Shown piece after piece: positions 1 to 8,332 of a stretch of DNA of 64,000 nt. The notes beneath the pieces were generated by a model. It was not told the origin of the DNA. It ran no database searches and saw nothing but the letters and a program-made list of their open reading frames with translations. The stretch spans positions 106,831-170,830 of the forward strand of contig JAUIIA010000005.1 of NCBI GenBank assembly GCA_030432025.1. The letters are read 5' to 3'. The stretch's first letter is position 1, and every line of letters begins with the position of its first letter. The stretch comes from Alphaproteobacteria bacterium (GTDB lineage Bacteria; Pseudomonadota; Alphaproteobacteria; Micavibrionales; Micavibrionaceae). The translations under genes and the position numbers were made by a program.

Positions 1-1
1 G

Positions 2-499
2 AAGAATGCGGAAGCGGACCTTGAGGCCGCTCTCGACTTTCAACCCGAGCATCCCTATGTCCTGAACTATCTCGGCTACGCCTGGGCGGATCAGGGTGAA
101 AATCTGGAACGTGCTCTCGATATGATTTCCAAGGCCGTTGAGCTTCGCCCGAATGACGGATACATCACCGACTCACTTGGCTGGGTTTATTACCGCATGA
201 GCCGTTACGAAGAGGCTGTACCGCATCTGGAACAAGCCGTTGAATTACTGCCCTATGACCCTGTGATCAATGATCATCTGGGCGATGCCTATTGGAAGGT
301 CGGGCGTAAACTGGAGGCACGCTTTCAATGGATGCGGGCAAAGAACCATTCCGAGGATGAAGAGCTTATCCTCAAGCTTGCGGACAAGCTTGAGAACGGC
401 ATGGTTGATAATTCAGTCGTACGCGAAGCAAAGACCAGTCCTGCGCCATCACCTTCACAGTCATCCGAAAGCACCGGCGATCACACGGAAATGCAGTAA
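2..499 (+). CDS. TPR-repeat protein, C-terminal part (5' end outside window)
   Basis: The reading frame is open from the first bases of the window, so this is the 3' end of a longer gene. The visible 165 residues hold about three tetratricopeptide repeats with the usual Gly-Tyr/Ala and Pro spacing, then a Ser/Pro-rich tail ending at TAA. TPR arrays form protein-binding superhelices; family members next to ispE in alphaproteobacteria are usually large periplasmic or outer-membrane-associated proteins of unknown partner. The stop lies 25 bases before ispE, so the two are probably cotranscribed. The identity of the N-terminal part cannot be seen. Confidence 0.85.
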   Translation, partial: KNAEADLEAALDFQPEHPYVLNYLGYAWADQGENLERALDMISKAVELRPNDGYITDSLGWVYYRMSRYEEAVPHLEQAVELLPYDPVINDHLGDAYWKVGRKLEARFQWMRAKNHSEDEELILKLADKLENGMVDNSVVREAKTSPAPSPSQSSESTGDHTEMQ

Positions 500-524
500 C
501 GCGTAACACTGCAAGCCAACATCT

Positions 525-1430
525 ATGTCGGAACAACAACAGAGTCTTCAGATATTCGCACCCGCCAAGGTCAACCTGTTCTTACAGGTAACCGGCAAAC
601 GTGCCGACGGCTATCACGCGCTCGACTCTCTCATTACTTTTGCCGATGTCGGGGATGTCATCACCATCGGCCCCATGGAAGGGTTTGCTTTCAATATAGA
701 GGGTCCGTATGCGGGCAGTTTCGGTGCACGCGAAAAAGTTGCTACACCCGATTCCAAAAACCTCGTCGTTAAAGCTGTCTGGACACTGGCCAGAATGGTT
801 AACCGCTCGCCTTCTTTTTCGATTACTCTCGGGAAAAACATCCCGCTCGGCGCGGGGCTTGGCGGTGGGTCGGCGGATGCCGCAGCGGTGCTATGGGGCT
901 TATGCCGTTATTGGAACATCGCACCGGAGATGGACATTCTGCAGGATTTGATGATGCAGCTGGGTGCGGATGTACCCGTATGCTTTGAAAGCCAGACACG
1001 CTTTATTGCCGGTGCGGGTGAAAAGCTCAGTGCTCCGCTCGAACTCCCCGAGATATATGCCGTGATCATTAACCCCGGGCAACCATGCGCAACCAAAACC
1101 GTGTTTCAAAATTTCGCAGGTACTTTTAGCGTTCCAGCCGACAGGCCATCTTCGTTCCAAGATCAGGAAACGCTGTTCGATTACTTGAAAACAACACGTA
1201 ATGATTTGCTGCCTGCGGCCTTGAAAGTCGTGCCGCAAATCCAGAATTGCCTGAACCAGTTAGAAAACAGCGACGGGTGCGCCGTAGCCCGCATGAGCGG
1301 TTCAGGTTCATCGTGCTTCGGGCTTTATAAATCGGAAAAAGAGGCAGAAGCGGCCTGTACCTCAATCAAAGACACGAACCCCGACTGGTGGGTTCGCAGT
1401 ACAATTTTAGGGCAGATTGAGCGTTACTAG
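525..1430 (+). CDS. ispE: 4-diphosphocytidyl-2-C-methyl-D-erythritol kinase
   Basis: IspE phosphorylates CDP-methylerythritol with ATP in the non-mevalonate (MEP) isoprenoid pathway. The 301-residue protein is of normal family length. It starts with the substrate-binding segment APAKVNLFL (residues 12-20) and has the GHMP-kinase glycine/serine loop PLGAGLGGGSADAA at 107-120. A second GSGSSCFG segment lies near residue 270. It follows a TPR gene closely and was probably read with it. Its stop is only four bases from the stop of the convergent Sel1 gene, with no terminator between them. Confidence 0.95.
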   Translation: MSEQQQSLQIFAPAKVNLFLQVTGKRADGYHALDSLITFADVGDVITIGPMEGFAFNIEGPYAGSFGAREKVATPDSKNLVVKAVWTLARMVNRSPSFSITLGKNIPLGAGLGGGSADAAAVLWGLCRYWNIAPEMDILQDLMMQLGADVPVCFESQTRFIAGAGEKLSAPLELPEIYAVIINPGQPCATKTVFQNFAGTFSVPADRPSSFQDQETLFDYLKTTRNDLLPAALKVVPQIQNCLNQLENSDGCAVARMSGSGSSCFGLYKSEKEAEAACTSIKDTNPDWWVRSTILGQIERY

Positions 1431-1434
1431 AACC

Positions 1435-3693
1435 TTAGGTATCGTTGGCCAGCATATGGCTGAGCAATGCCTGACTTGCGGCACCATCGGCATCCAGCCC
1501 GTGCTTGCGCTGGTATGAGCGGATCGCATCACGCGTCAAAGGACCGGAAACGCCGTCAGCCGGACCGGGATATAGGCCGGACTTCATCAGATATTCCTGA
1601 ATTTGCGCAGTCACCGCCTGTGTGTTGCCGATATTCTGTGAAGATATTGTCTGTGTCTGCGGAGCGGATGCCGTCGGCGCAGGGGCCATATCTTCGGCCA
1701 AAGCGTTCACTTCGCTCAAAGATATATTCAACGATTTTGCCAATTGGCGAAGTGCCTCTTCAGCTTCTGGGCTACCTTGGTCCGCCGCTTTTTTATACCA
1801 GAACAGCGCCTTGTCAGGAGCCGCATCACCGAGCAACCCGTTTTCATAGATCAAGCCAAGGTTATAGGCGGCTTCCATGATGTTGTTGTTCGCGGCATTT
1901 TCAAAATATGTCGCCGCTTTAGCAGCATCATATTGCACACCGATGCCTTCGATATACGCAATACCCAGATTGTATTGTGCCTCAGGGTGGCCAAGCTCAG
2001 CCGCACGAGAATACCAGCCGATCGCCTTATCCATATTCTGATCCAGCCCCAAACCCTGATGGTTCAAAACACCGAGATTATATGCTGCGTTAGCTACGCC
2101 GTTATCGGCAGCTTGTTCAAACCAGTAAGCGGCACGCCCATAGTCACGCTCTACGCCACCATGACCAGCCGTGTAAATAGCGGCGAGATCATGCTGTGCT
2201 TCTGCGACACCTTCAAAGGCCTGCTCTTCAATCGGTTTGATCTTGGCAGGCAGTTTCGCATCAGGCTTGATTGTCGGTGTGGACGGCTTAGGTGCCGCGC
2301 CAGTTTCGACAGATTGTGTTGGATTTCCGGCTGCAGGCTCAACGGCAGCTGTCTGTGTTGTTGTTTCAGCGGGGGCTGTTTCAACGGGTTGTTCTTCCGC
2401 CTGAGTCGGAGCCTGCGGCGCGACCACATTGTCCGGCATGCTGTTGCCGGGTTCGATCTGGTTCATCAAAGCAGCGACTTGCTGCGGGTCATCGGCAAGC
2501 GCAGCTTCCACCGCGTCCTGATCATTTAGGTTGAGCGCACCGAGATCATCCGCACCTTCGTCAATTTCGATAGACGGGCTGGTCGTCGTTGTTTCGGCAG
2601 CGGCAAAACGAGAGCTGTCCTGTTCGATACTCCATTCCATCGTTTCAGCAGGCTGGAATGTCGTTGTTGTTGATCCGGCGCTGCGATCAGACGCGTTAAG
2701 CGGGTTTACGGCGGTTGTTTGTGTCGCCGGGGCTGTCTGTGTCTGTACCGAACGGCTATTCATATAGGTATTGACCGACCATACGCCAGCCAGCGCCAAA
2801 ACGACAGCAGCAGCGCCAATGCCGAACTGTTTCAGACGACGCGACATCGCCTCGTCTGCTTCCGCGTTGGTTAGATCTTTGATGGGGGTGGCCTGGGTCG
2901 CCTCAGCATGTGTTTGCGCCGCGACCCCTTGGTCGGTCAGCAAAACCATAGCTTTGGCATTCAGGGAGTCACGCGTCTGCAGTACCGTTTCCTCGATACG
3001 CTCCAGCTTACGCAAAAAGCGTGTACGCTCCTCCATTGCCTTTTCGACTTTGCGGGAAAGGCGGGATTGCTGGGCCAGCGTATCGGCGACCTTGTCGTTG
3101 ATATTTTCCTGCTGGGCTTCGGTGTCCTTAACGCGCTTGGTCAGGACCGCCGCGTGATTAACACTGACCGCGATTTTTTCGGCCTGCTCGACTTGCAGCT
3201 TCTTCAAAGCGGCAACGCCTTTGTCCGCGCGCTCAGCTTTATTTTGAATATTGGCGAGCAATTGACGGGTTTCTTCCAATTCCTGCAGGGCATCACGTGC
3301 CAGAATTTCAGCATGCGATGTATCGCCGCCCGTGCCACCGGAGGTCAGCTTTTTCTCAAGCTCTTTATAGGCTTTCTCATTCAGGTCCGCCTTCTTTTGT
3401 AAATCTTCAACGGTTTGGCGGTAATCTTCTAGCACCTTGGCCATTTCGTTGCGTTCATTTTGGGTCGACTTCAGGCGCTCGTTCAGCGCTTTCAGTAACG
3501 CGATGATCTGGATTTGCGTTTGCGGGCTGGACTGGCTTTGCGAAGATGAAAACGGAGGCGGCTGAAATGCGCTCTCATATGAAGGCTCCGCGTTGCTGTT
3601 TGATTGTTTGGGTGTTGTCACCGCATCATCGTTTGCGCCGTCTTCAGGCGAGTGAAAATAGACACGACCCTCAGATGTTCTTTTGAACCCCAT
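1435..3693 (-). CDS. Sel1-repeat and peptidoglycan-binding membrane protein, PodJ-like
   Basis: This 752-residue protein has a modular plan: a polar N-terminus rich in Ser/Gln, a long charged coiled coil (about residues 60-250), one membrane span near residue 300, a Pro/Thr/Ala/Gln-rich linker, about four Sel1 repeats (about 494-644), and a C-terminal peptidoglycan-binding-1 domain (about 685-752, with the GLYPGPADGVSGPLT segment). This is the plan of alphaproteobacterial PodJ/PodJL polarity factors: coiled coil in the cytoplasm, Sel1 and wall-binding parts in the periplasm. A polarity or division role is inferred from architecture only. A GGAG motif lies about ten bases before the ATG, and a plausible promoter lies upstream. 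Confidence 0.8.
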   Translation of the reverse strand: MGFKRTSEGRVYFHSPEDGANDDAVTTPKQSNSNAEPSYESAFQPPPFSSSQSQSSPQTQIQIIALLKALNERLKSTQNERNEMAKVLEDYRQTVEDLQKKADLNEKAYKELEKKLTSGGTGGDTSHAEILARDALQELEETRQLLANIQNKAERADKGVAALKKLQVEQAEKIAVSVNHAAVLTKRVKDTEAQQENINDKVADTLAQQSRLSRKVEKAMEERTRFLRKLERIEETVLQTRDSLNAKAMVLLTDQGVAAQTHAEATQATPIKDLTNAEADEAMSRRLKQFGIGAAAVVLALAGVWSVNTYMNSRSVQTQTAPATQTTAVNPLNASDRSAGSTTTTFQPAETMEWSIEQDSSRFAAAETTTTSPSIEIDEGADDLGALNLNDQDAVEAALADDPQQVAALMNQIEPGNSMPDNVVAPQAPTQAEEQPVETAPAETTTQTAAVEPAAGNPTQSVETGAAPKPSTPTIKPDAKLPAKIKPIEEQAFEGVAEAQHDLAAIYTAGHGGVERDYGRAAYWFEQAADNGVANAAYNLGVLNHQGLGLDQNMDKAIGWYSRAAELGHPEAQYNLGIAYIEGIGVQYDAAKAATYFENAANNNIMEAAYNLGLIYENGLLGDAAPDKALFWYKKAADQGSPEAEEALRQLAKSLNISLSEVNALAEDMAPAPTASAPQTQTISSQNIGNTQAVTAQIQEYLMKSGLYPGPADGVSGPLTRDAIRSYQRKHGLDADGAASQALLSHMLANDT

Positions 3694-3734
3694 AGTGAAG
3701 AAACTCCAATACTCAATATATTTGTTAGAATCGT

Positions 3735-3764
3735 ACTATACCGAATTTTGTAAAATAGCGCCAA
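3735..3764 (-). promoter_or_regulatory. Predicted sigma70-type promoter for the Sel1/PodJ-like gene
   Basis: On the minus strand a -35 element TTGGCG (3759-3764) and a -10 element TATAGT (3735-3740) are separated by 18 bases. The implied start is about 35 bases before the ATG at 3693, leaving room for its GGAG ribosome site. The rest of the 226-base gap up to alg44 is AT-rich, and I see no convincing promoter for alg44 in it. Confidence 0.4.
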
Positions 3765-3919
3765 AAATTTATAAAAGGTTAAAAACTTGGTCCACAACCC
3801 TACTAAAATCGCGTTTTAGCTTACTTTTTTCACCTCGAGAATCAATTTTAAGTTGCGTGATAATTTTCTTATGCTATTTCTGAAAGCTGACATACGAACG
3901 CATTCGCAGGGCTACGCGC

Positions 3920-4975
3920 ATGAACACATTAAAACCACAGCTTGTACATGAAACTGAGATCCAGCGGCAACATGTCCGTGTGGAACTGCCTGCGGCCCAA
4001 GCTACTTTCAGAGAACAGCTCTACAGCGTACACAACATTTCTGTTGGCGGACTGCAGCTTATCGGTGTAGAAAAGCCATTCCAAAAGCATGAAAAAGGCG
4101 TTTTGTCACTGGCTTTACCCTTTGAAGCTTTCACTTTGAACTTGGATCTGCCGTGTGAAGTCGAACATTATGACGCAAAGACTAAAACCCTAGGCTGTGC
4201 CTTTACCGCGCTAACCGATGCGCAAATGTCACTACTTAGCGTTGTCATCAAGTCGCGCATGGCAGGCACAATTATCGATGCAGGCGACATCCTGCATATT
4301 GCAGGGCGGAGCAATCTGGTCAAATTCAACCGCGATATTGAAAGCCCGCCACTGACGACATCGCAAAAAATCAAACGCAGCAGCGTTTTTTCCGCCTTCG
4401 CCCTACTCGGTTTGCTCTGCGTCACTCTGATCAGCGTCAATCTTTATGAGCGTTTAAACATTGTCAAAACTTCAAACGCATTTGTCTATGGACCGAGTGT
4501 TCGTGTCAAAGCCCCTGTGAACGGAGAATTCCAATCCATGCTGGGCGAGAGCATTACAAAAGTCCGCACCGGTCAGCGGTTGGGGCAGATCAAAACCTAC
4601 TTGACGGAGAGCACGGGCGGCACCGAACTTGCGCAGGCCTCTGTCCCTGTCCTCAGCCCATGCGATTGCTTCATCGTAGAGGCGCCGACGAAAAACGGGG
4701 AATTCAGAGTCGCGGGCGAACCGATTATGACCTTACTGCCGCTTGACCAAAGACTACTGATCACCGCAACACTTCCCATTTCGAACTCTTCGAAAATCCG
4801 TAAAGGGCAGGCCAGCAGCATCACTGTAAACAGGGAAACAGTTAGCGGAACCGTTCAAAGCGTAGAAGTTTCAGATCTGTCCGCTGAGCACGCGACTATC
4901 AAGATCAAACCCGATCAAACCTTACCGCTTTCCCTGCTCAACACTCCGGTTAGTGCCGAGATAAGGCTTCGATAG
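3920..4975 (+). CDS. alg44: Alginate polymerisation/export regulator Alg44 (PilZ, membrane, HlyD-like)
   Basis: Alg44 binds c-di-GMP and activates the polymerase Alg8 at the inner membrane. This 351-residue protein has an N-terminal PilZ domain with both ligand motifs: RQHVR (16-20, the RxxxR arginines) and NISVGG (39-44, the [D/N]xSxxG motif). One membrane span follows (about 156-176), then a periplasmic HlyD-like region with a biotinyl/lipoyl-type core. It is slightly shorter than the Pseudomonas protein (about 389 residues). It is the first gene of a tight + strand block: algA begins four bases after its stop. The intact PilZ motifs predict c-di-GMP gating of polymer synthesis. Confidence 0.85.
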   Translation: MNTLKPQLVHETEIQRQHVRVELPAAQATFREQLYSVHNISVGGLQLIGVEKPFQKHEKGVLSLALPFEAFTLNLDLPCEVEHYDAKTKTLGCAFTALTDAQMSLLSVVIKSRMAGTIIDAGDILHIAGRSNLVKFNRDIESPPLTTSQKIKRSSVFSAFALLGLLCVTLISVNLYERLNIVKTSNAFVYGPSVRVKAPVNGEFQSMLGESITKVRTGQRLGQIKTYLTESTGGTELAQASVPVLSPCDCFIVEAPTKNGEFRVAGEPIMTLLPLDQRLLITATLPISNSSKIRKGQASSITVNRETVSGTVQSVEVSDLSAEHATIKIKPDQTLPLSLLNTPVSAEIRLR

Positions 4976-4978
4976 CTC

Positions 4979-6391
4979 ATGGACCGCACCCAGATCATAC
5001 CTGTTATCTTGAGCGGGGGCTGTGGCTCCCGCCTATGGCCTATGAGTCGGCAGGACAGGCCCAAGCAATTTTTGAAACTGTTAGACGATCAGACATTATT
5101 CCAAGCCACGCTTTTACGAGCGATGTCGGTTTTAGGGTGTGACGCAGGCAAGGTCGTCACGGTAACGCATAAGGACCTTAAGCCTGAAACCATCTCACAA
5201 ATGCTAGAAATCGACGCCGCACTGACCGATCATATCCTCACCGAGCCGAATATGAGGAACACATCGGCGGCAGTGTTGTATGCAGCGCTTTATGTCAGTC
5301 GGATTTTCGGCCTTAACAGCCTGATGTGGGTGCTTCCATCTGATCATCATATCGGTGATGAAAGCGCGCTTGTTGACGCTCTGGTCGAAGCCAAACAATA
5401 CGCGCATAACGGGGAAATGGTGACGTTCGGCATCAAGCCCGACAGGCCCGAGACCGATTACGGCTATATATCCAAGGGACAAAACCTCGAAAACAACCAT
5501 ATTTATAAAGTCACACAGTTTTTAGAAAAACCCTGTGCTGAAAAAGCATCGACGCTGTCCAAATCGCCTGACTTTTTGTGGAATTCGGGAATTTACCTGA
5601 TGCAGGCTAAAGCAGTTCTTGCCGCATATCAGGAGCATGCCCCGGACGCGCTCAAGATGTTGCATTACTCCTTAAATGAATGCTGCTGTCTTAAATATCC
5701 TCTAACGGAGTTTTACGCACTCATCAAAAAGGAGCCGTTTGAAAAAGCGATCCTGGAAAAAGTCAAAAACGTTACGGTCGTGGAAACCGACCCGCAATGG
5801 TCAGACATCGGATCATGGAACGGCTTGTGGGAAGCCAGTGATAAAAACATTCACGGCAACGTGACCAGAGGCCGCGTTATCTGCAAGGACACAACCGGAT
5901 CAATCATCAAAAGCTCCAGCGACAAGCTAATAACCTGTGTCGGTGTAAAGGATCTGGTCATCAGTGATACCGGTGATGCAATCATGATTGCGCACAAGAG
6001 CAGCACAGGCCAGCTCAAACATCTGGTCGGCACGTTGCAAAAAATGGGCAATGCCGAGGCCATGAGACCGGCTGAATCCGCAGATGGTGATATCGAATAC
6101 CGGATGGATACAATTTGTGTTCCACCAAAGAAAAATTATGACGTTGAGCCCGATGAGCGCCGGGGTGCGGTCTACATTGTCGTGGCCGGAAGCGCAGACT
6201 TTACACAAGACAACGAATGCCGCACACTTAAAACAGGTGAGACAACCACGGTAGCCGCAGGCGAGCGGGCTATATTTTCCAATTCAGGTCCTTCCGATCT
6301 GAAAATCCTACAAATGCATTTTGGCGATTTTGCCGATGACGATCATGATCCCGACACGGTTTCAAATACAGGCTTCCCCCTCGCGAGCTAA
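4979..6391 (+). CDS. algA: Mannose-1-phosphate guanylyltransferase (AlgA/ManC type) with degenerate isomerase domain
   Basis: The N-terminal nucleotidyltransferase makes GDP-mannose from mannose-1-phosphate and GTP. It carries the pyrophosphorylase signature GGCGSRLWPMSR (13-24) followed by RPKQF, plus the FLEKP and WNSGIY segments. The full length (470 residues) matches bifunctional AlgA/WbpW enzymes, whose C-terminal cupin is a mannose-6-phosphate isomerase. Here the cupin fold can be followed (about 370-450), but the QMHHHRAEH metal-binding segment of the family is replaced by a stretch without histidine (VEPDERRGAVYIVV). I infer that isomerase activity is lost and that fructose-6-phosphate conversion needs a separate enzyme elsewhere. 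The spacing of four bases from alg44 and one base to algK indicates one operon. Confidence 0.88.
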   Translation: MDRTQIIPVILSGGCGSRLWPMSRQDRPKQFLKLLDDQTLFQATLLRAMSVLGCDAGKVVTVTHKDLKPETISQMLEIDAALTDHILTEPNMRNTSAAVLYAALYVSRIFGLNSLMWVLPSDHHIGDESALVDALVEAKQYAHNGEMVTFGIKPDRPETDYGYISKGQNLENNHIYKVTQFLEKPCAEKASTLSKSPDFLWNSGIYLMQAKAVLAAYQEHAPDALKMLHYSLNECCCLKYPLTEFYALIKKEPFEKAILEKVKNVTVVETDPQWSDIGSWNGLWEASDKNIHGNVTRGRVICKDTTGSIIKSSSDKLITCVGVKDLVISDTGDAIMIAHKSSTGQLKHLVGTLQKMGNAEAMRPAESADGDIEYRMDTICVPPKKNYDVEPDERRGAVYIVVAGSADFTQDNECRTLKTGETTTVAAGERAIFSNSGPSDLKILQMHFGDFADDDHDPDTVSNTGFPLAS

Positions 6392-6392
6392 T

Positions 6393-6902
6393 ATGAAGGT
6401 TTTTAGCAGATGCTTTTTATTACTGTGCTGTGCCCTTTTTCCAAGCGCATGCGCGGACCTGAAATCCGCGAGCGCTTCATATAAGGAAGGCCACTATGAA
6501 GACGCGATCGAGCAATGGGAAACGCTTTCCGAATTTGGCGAACCACGCGCGCAAGTATCTCTGGGGCGCAGCTACCTTAGCGGAAAAGGTGTAGAAAGAG
6601 ACCCCGAGAAAGCACGGCATCTTTTCGAGCAAGCGGCAGCACAAAACGATGCAAGCGCGTATTTCGAACTTGGCCGTATGTATGAAAAAGGCTACGGCGT
6701 CGAGCAACACGCGAACAAGGCTTTGGAACATTACCGTAAATCCGCTGAATTGGGGTATGCGCGCGGATATTATTATCTGGCGCAATTGCAGGAACAGCAC
6801 GGCCTCGCCTCTCCTGAAATCATTCGTTACAACTACCAATGCGCCTTGGACCGTGGCTATGACCGCGCAATGCAGGATATAGAAAGGCAGCTGCAGCCAT
6901 GA
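6393..6902 (+). CDS. algK: Short Sel1-repeat lipoprotein, AlgK-like
   Basis: In the alginate system AlgK is an outer-membrane lipoprotein scaffold that helps place the porin AlgE. The start chosen is the ATG one base after the algA stop; it gives a 169-residue protein with a hydrophobic signal and a lipobox-like FPSAC ending in Cys20. An upstream ATG inside algA would hide this signal. About three Sel1/TPR repeats follow (SLGRSYLSGKGV, ELGRMYEKGYGV and a weaker third). Pseudomonas AlgK is about 475 residues, so this is a much reduced version. The AlgK role rests on position between algA and algE and on lipoprotein/Sel1 character; it could be another Sel1 scaffold. The stop overlaps the algE start (ATGA). 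Confidence 0.65.
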   Translation: MKVFSRCFLLLCCALFPSACADLKSASASYKEGHYEDAIEQWETLSEFGEPRAQVSLGRSYLSGKGVERDPEKARHLFEQAAAQNDASAYFELGRMYEKGYGVEQHANKALEHYRKSAELGYARGYYYLAQLQEQHGLASPEIIRYNYQCALDRGYDRAMQDIERQLQP

Positions 6903-8332
6903 TACGCCCCGCCTTACAGGTCGCTGTTTTAATCGGGGTTATGGGCACAGCAACCTCCGCTTTGGCAGAAGATTTTTATAAGGGCGTAAAAGTTTCAAGC
7001 ATGCTGACCTTCCAGCATATCCTGACTGATAATCGCGATCTTGGCTTGAACAACCTCAACACTGGTGAGAGTTATTCGCTGCAGCCACGTGTACGGATTA
7101 ACGTGCCGTTGGGAGACAACACCAACATTCACAGCGATGTGCGCGCATTGATCATCGACTCAGAAAACGGTGTTGGTGCCGAGGACGAAACGGGTATTTC
7201 GAGCAATGCCGGAGAAGGGTTTGTTGAATTGCGGGAACTATGGCTGGAGCATGGCTCGCTGTTCGGCCACATACCGCTCAGCATACAAGCAGGGCGACAG
7301 CGTATACGTGAACCGCGTGCCCTGTGGTGGAACCGCGACTTTGATGCCGTGCGGCTTAAGTATGACTCGACCTTGTTCAAAGGATTTGCAGGGATCGGGC
7401 AAAATTTGGCAGCGTACCGCACGAACGAAAGTGATTTCGGCGAAGACCAGGAAGACCGTTTCCGTGCATTCGCCGAAGGCTCATGGCAATACAGCAAAGA
7501 CCACTTTATCGAAGCCAGAATGCTGTATGAAAATGATTATTCCGGCATTGAACAAGTCGGCACCTTTGTTCCCGCCAATGACATCGATGAGGAAGATTTT
7601 GACTTGCTGTGGTTTGGCGGTCGTTTGAAGGGGCGGGAAAATTTTGAAGGCACGACACTGGCATTTATGGATTACCGCCTCGACCTGATGGGCGTTGCCG
7701 GTGAGGAAGATGTCATAACCACCGGGTTTGCGGCGGGTAGCTCCAGACCAGTTACACAAAGCCGCAGCCGTGATGTTTTCGGATATGGCATAGATGCGGG
7801 TGTAAACGTAAAATTCAAAGGCGAGCACGCCCCCCTACTCAGCTTTAACTACGCGTTCGGATCGGGTGATGAAAACCCGAATAACGGCCGTGACGAAGGG
7901 TTCAGACAAACAGGCTTGCACGGAAACTCCAGCCGTCTGGGTTTATCCAGCAGTGGTGTCCGAAATTACGGAGAAGTCTTGAGACCCGAGCTTTCAAATC
8001 TTCACGTGATCAGTGCAGGACTTGGCGTGCCCGTATCGACCGCCAGCGATGTCAGCCTGTTTTATCATTACTACCGACTTGATGAAGCCGCATCACAGCT
8101 ACGCGCAGACGGTCTAGCGGCCAACCTGAATAATCGAGACAAATTTCTGGGGCAAGGTGCGGACCTTGTTATCAACACTCATCTACTGGATGCGTTTAAA
8201 ATCAAATCCAATGTGTTCGATGATGCACGGCTTCGCTTTAACCTAGGCGCGTTTAAGGCAGGCGATGCCTACGGTGCAGGAGAAGACGAATTTTCGTTCA
8301 GAACTTTTAGTGAGCTGATGCTTCGCTTTTAG
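6899..8332 (+). CDS. algE: Alginate export outer-membrane porin AlgE
   Basis: AlgE is the beta-barrel through which the polyanion leaves the cell. The 477-residue protein has a signal peptide ending in ALA at residue 23 and a C-terminal Phe (LMLRF), as expected for an outer-membrane barrel. The segment AGRQRIREPRALWWNRDFD at about residue 131 matches the conserved AlgE family block that lines the pore with arginines. The length is close to Pseudomonas AlgE (490). It overlaps algK by four bases, and its last 26 bases overlap the end of the convergent algX-like gene. Confidence 0.88.
   Translation: MIRPALQVAVLIGVMGTATSALAEDFYKGVKVSSMLTFQHILTDNRDLGLNNLNTGESYSLQPRVRINVPLGDNTNIHSDVRALIIDSENGVGAEDETGISSNAGEGFVELRELWLEHGSLFGHIPLSIQAGRQRIREPRALWWNRDFDAVRLKYDSTLFKGFAGIGQNLAAYRTNESDFGEDQEDRFRAFAEGSWQYSKDHFIEARMLYENDYSGIEQVGTFVPANDIDEEDFDLLWFGGRLKGRENFEGTTLAFMDYRLDLMGVAGEEDVITTGFAAGSSRPVTQSRSRDVFGYGIDAGVNVKFKGEHAPLLSFNYAFGSGDENPNNGRDEGFRQTGLHGNSSRLGLSSSGVRNYGEVLRPELSNLHVISAGLGVPVSTASDVSLFYHYYRLDEAASQLRADGLAANLNNRDKFLGQGADLVINTHLLDAFKIKSNVFDDARLRFNLGAFKAGDAYGAGEDEFSFRTFSELMLRF

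Noticed and set aside
1744..2529. Frame of 261 codons opposite the Sel1/PodJ-like gene
   Set aside because: Antisense shadow over the repeat region; the minus-strand frame has clear domains.
3694..3919. Promoter for alg44 block
   Set aside because: Several AT-rich hexamers exist, but none has good spacing, and no AlgU- or sigma54-type motif was seen.
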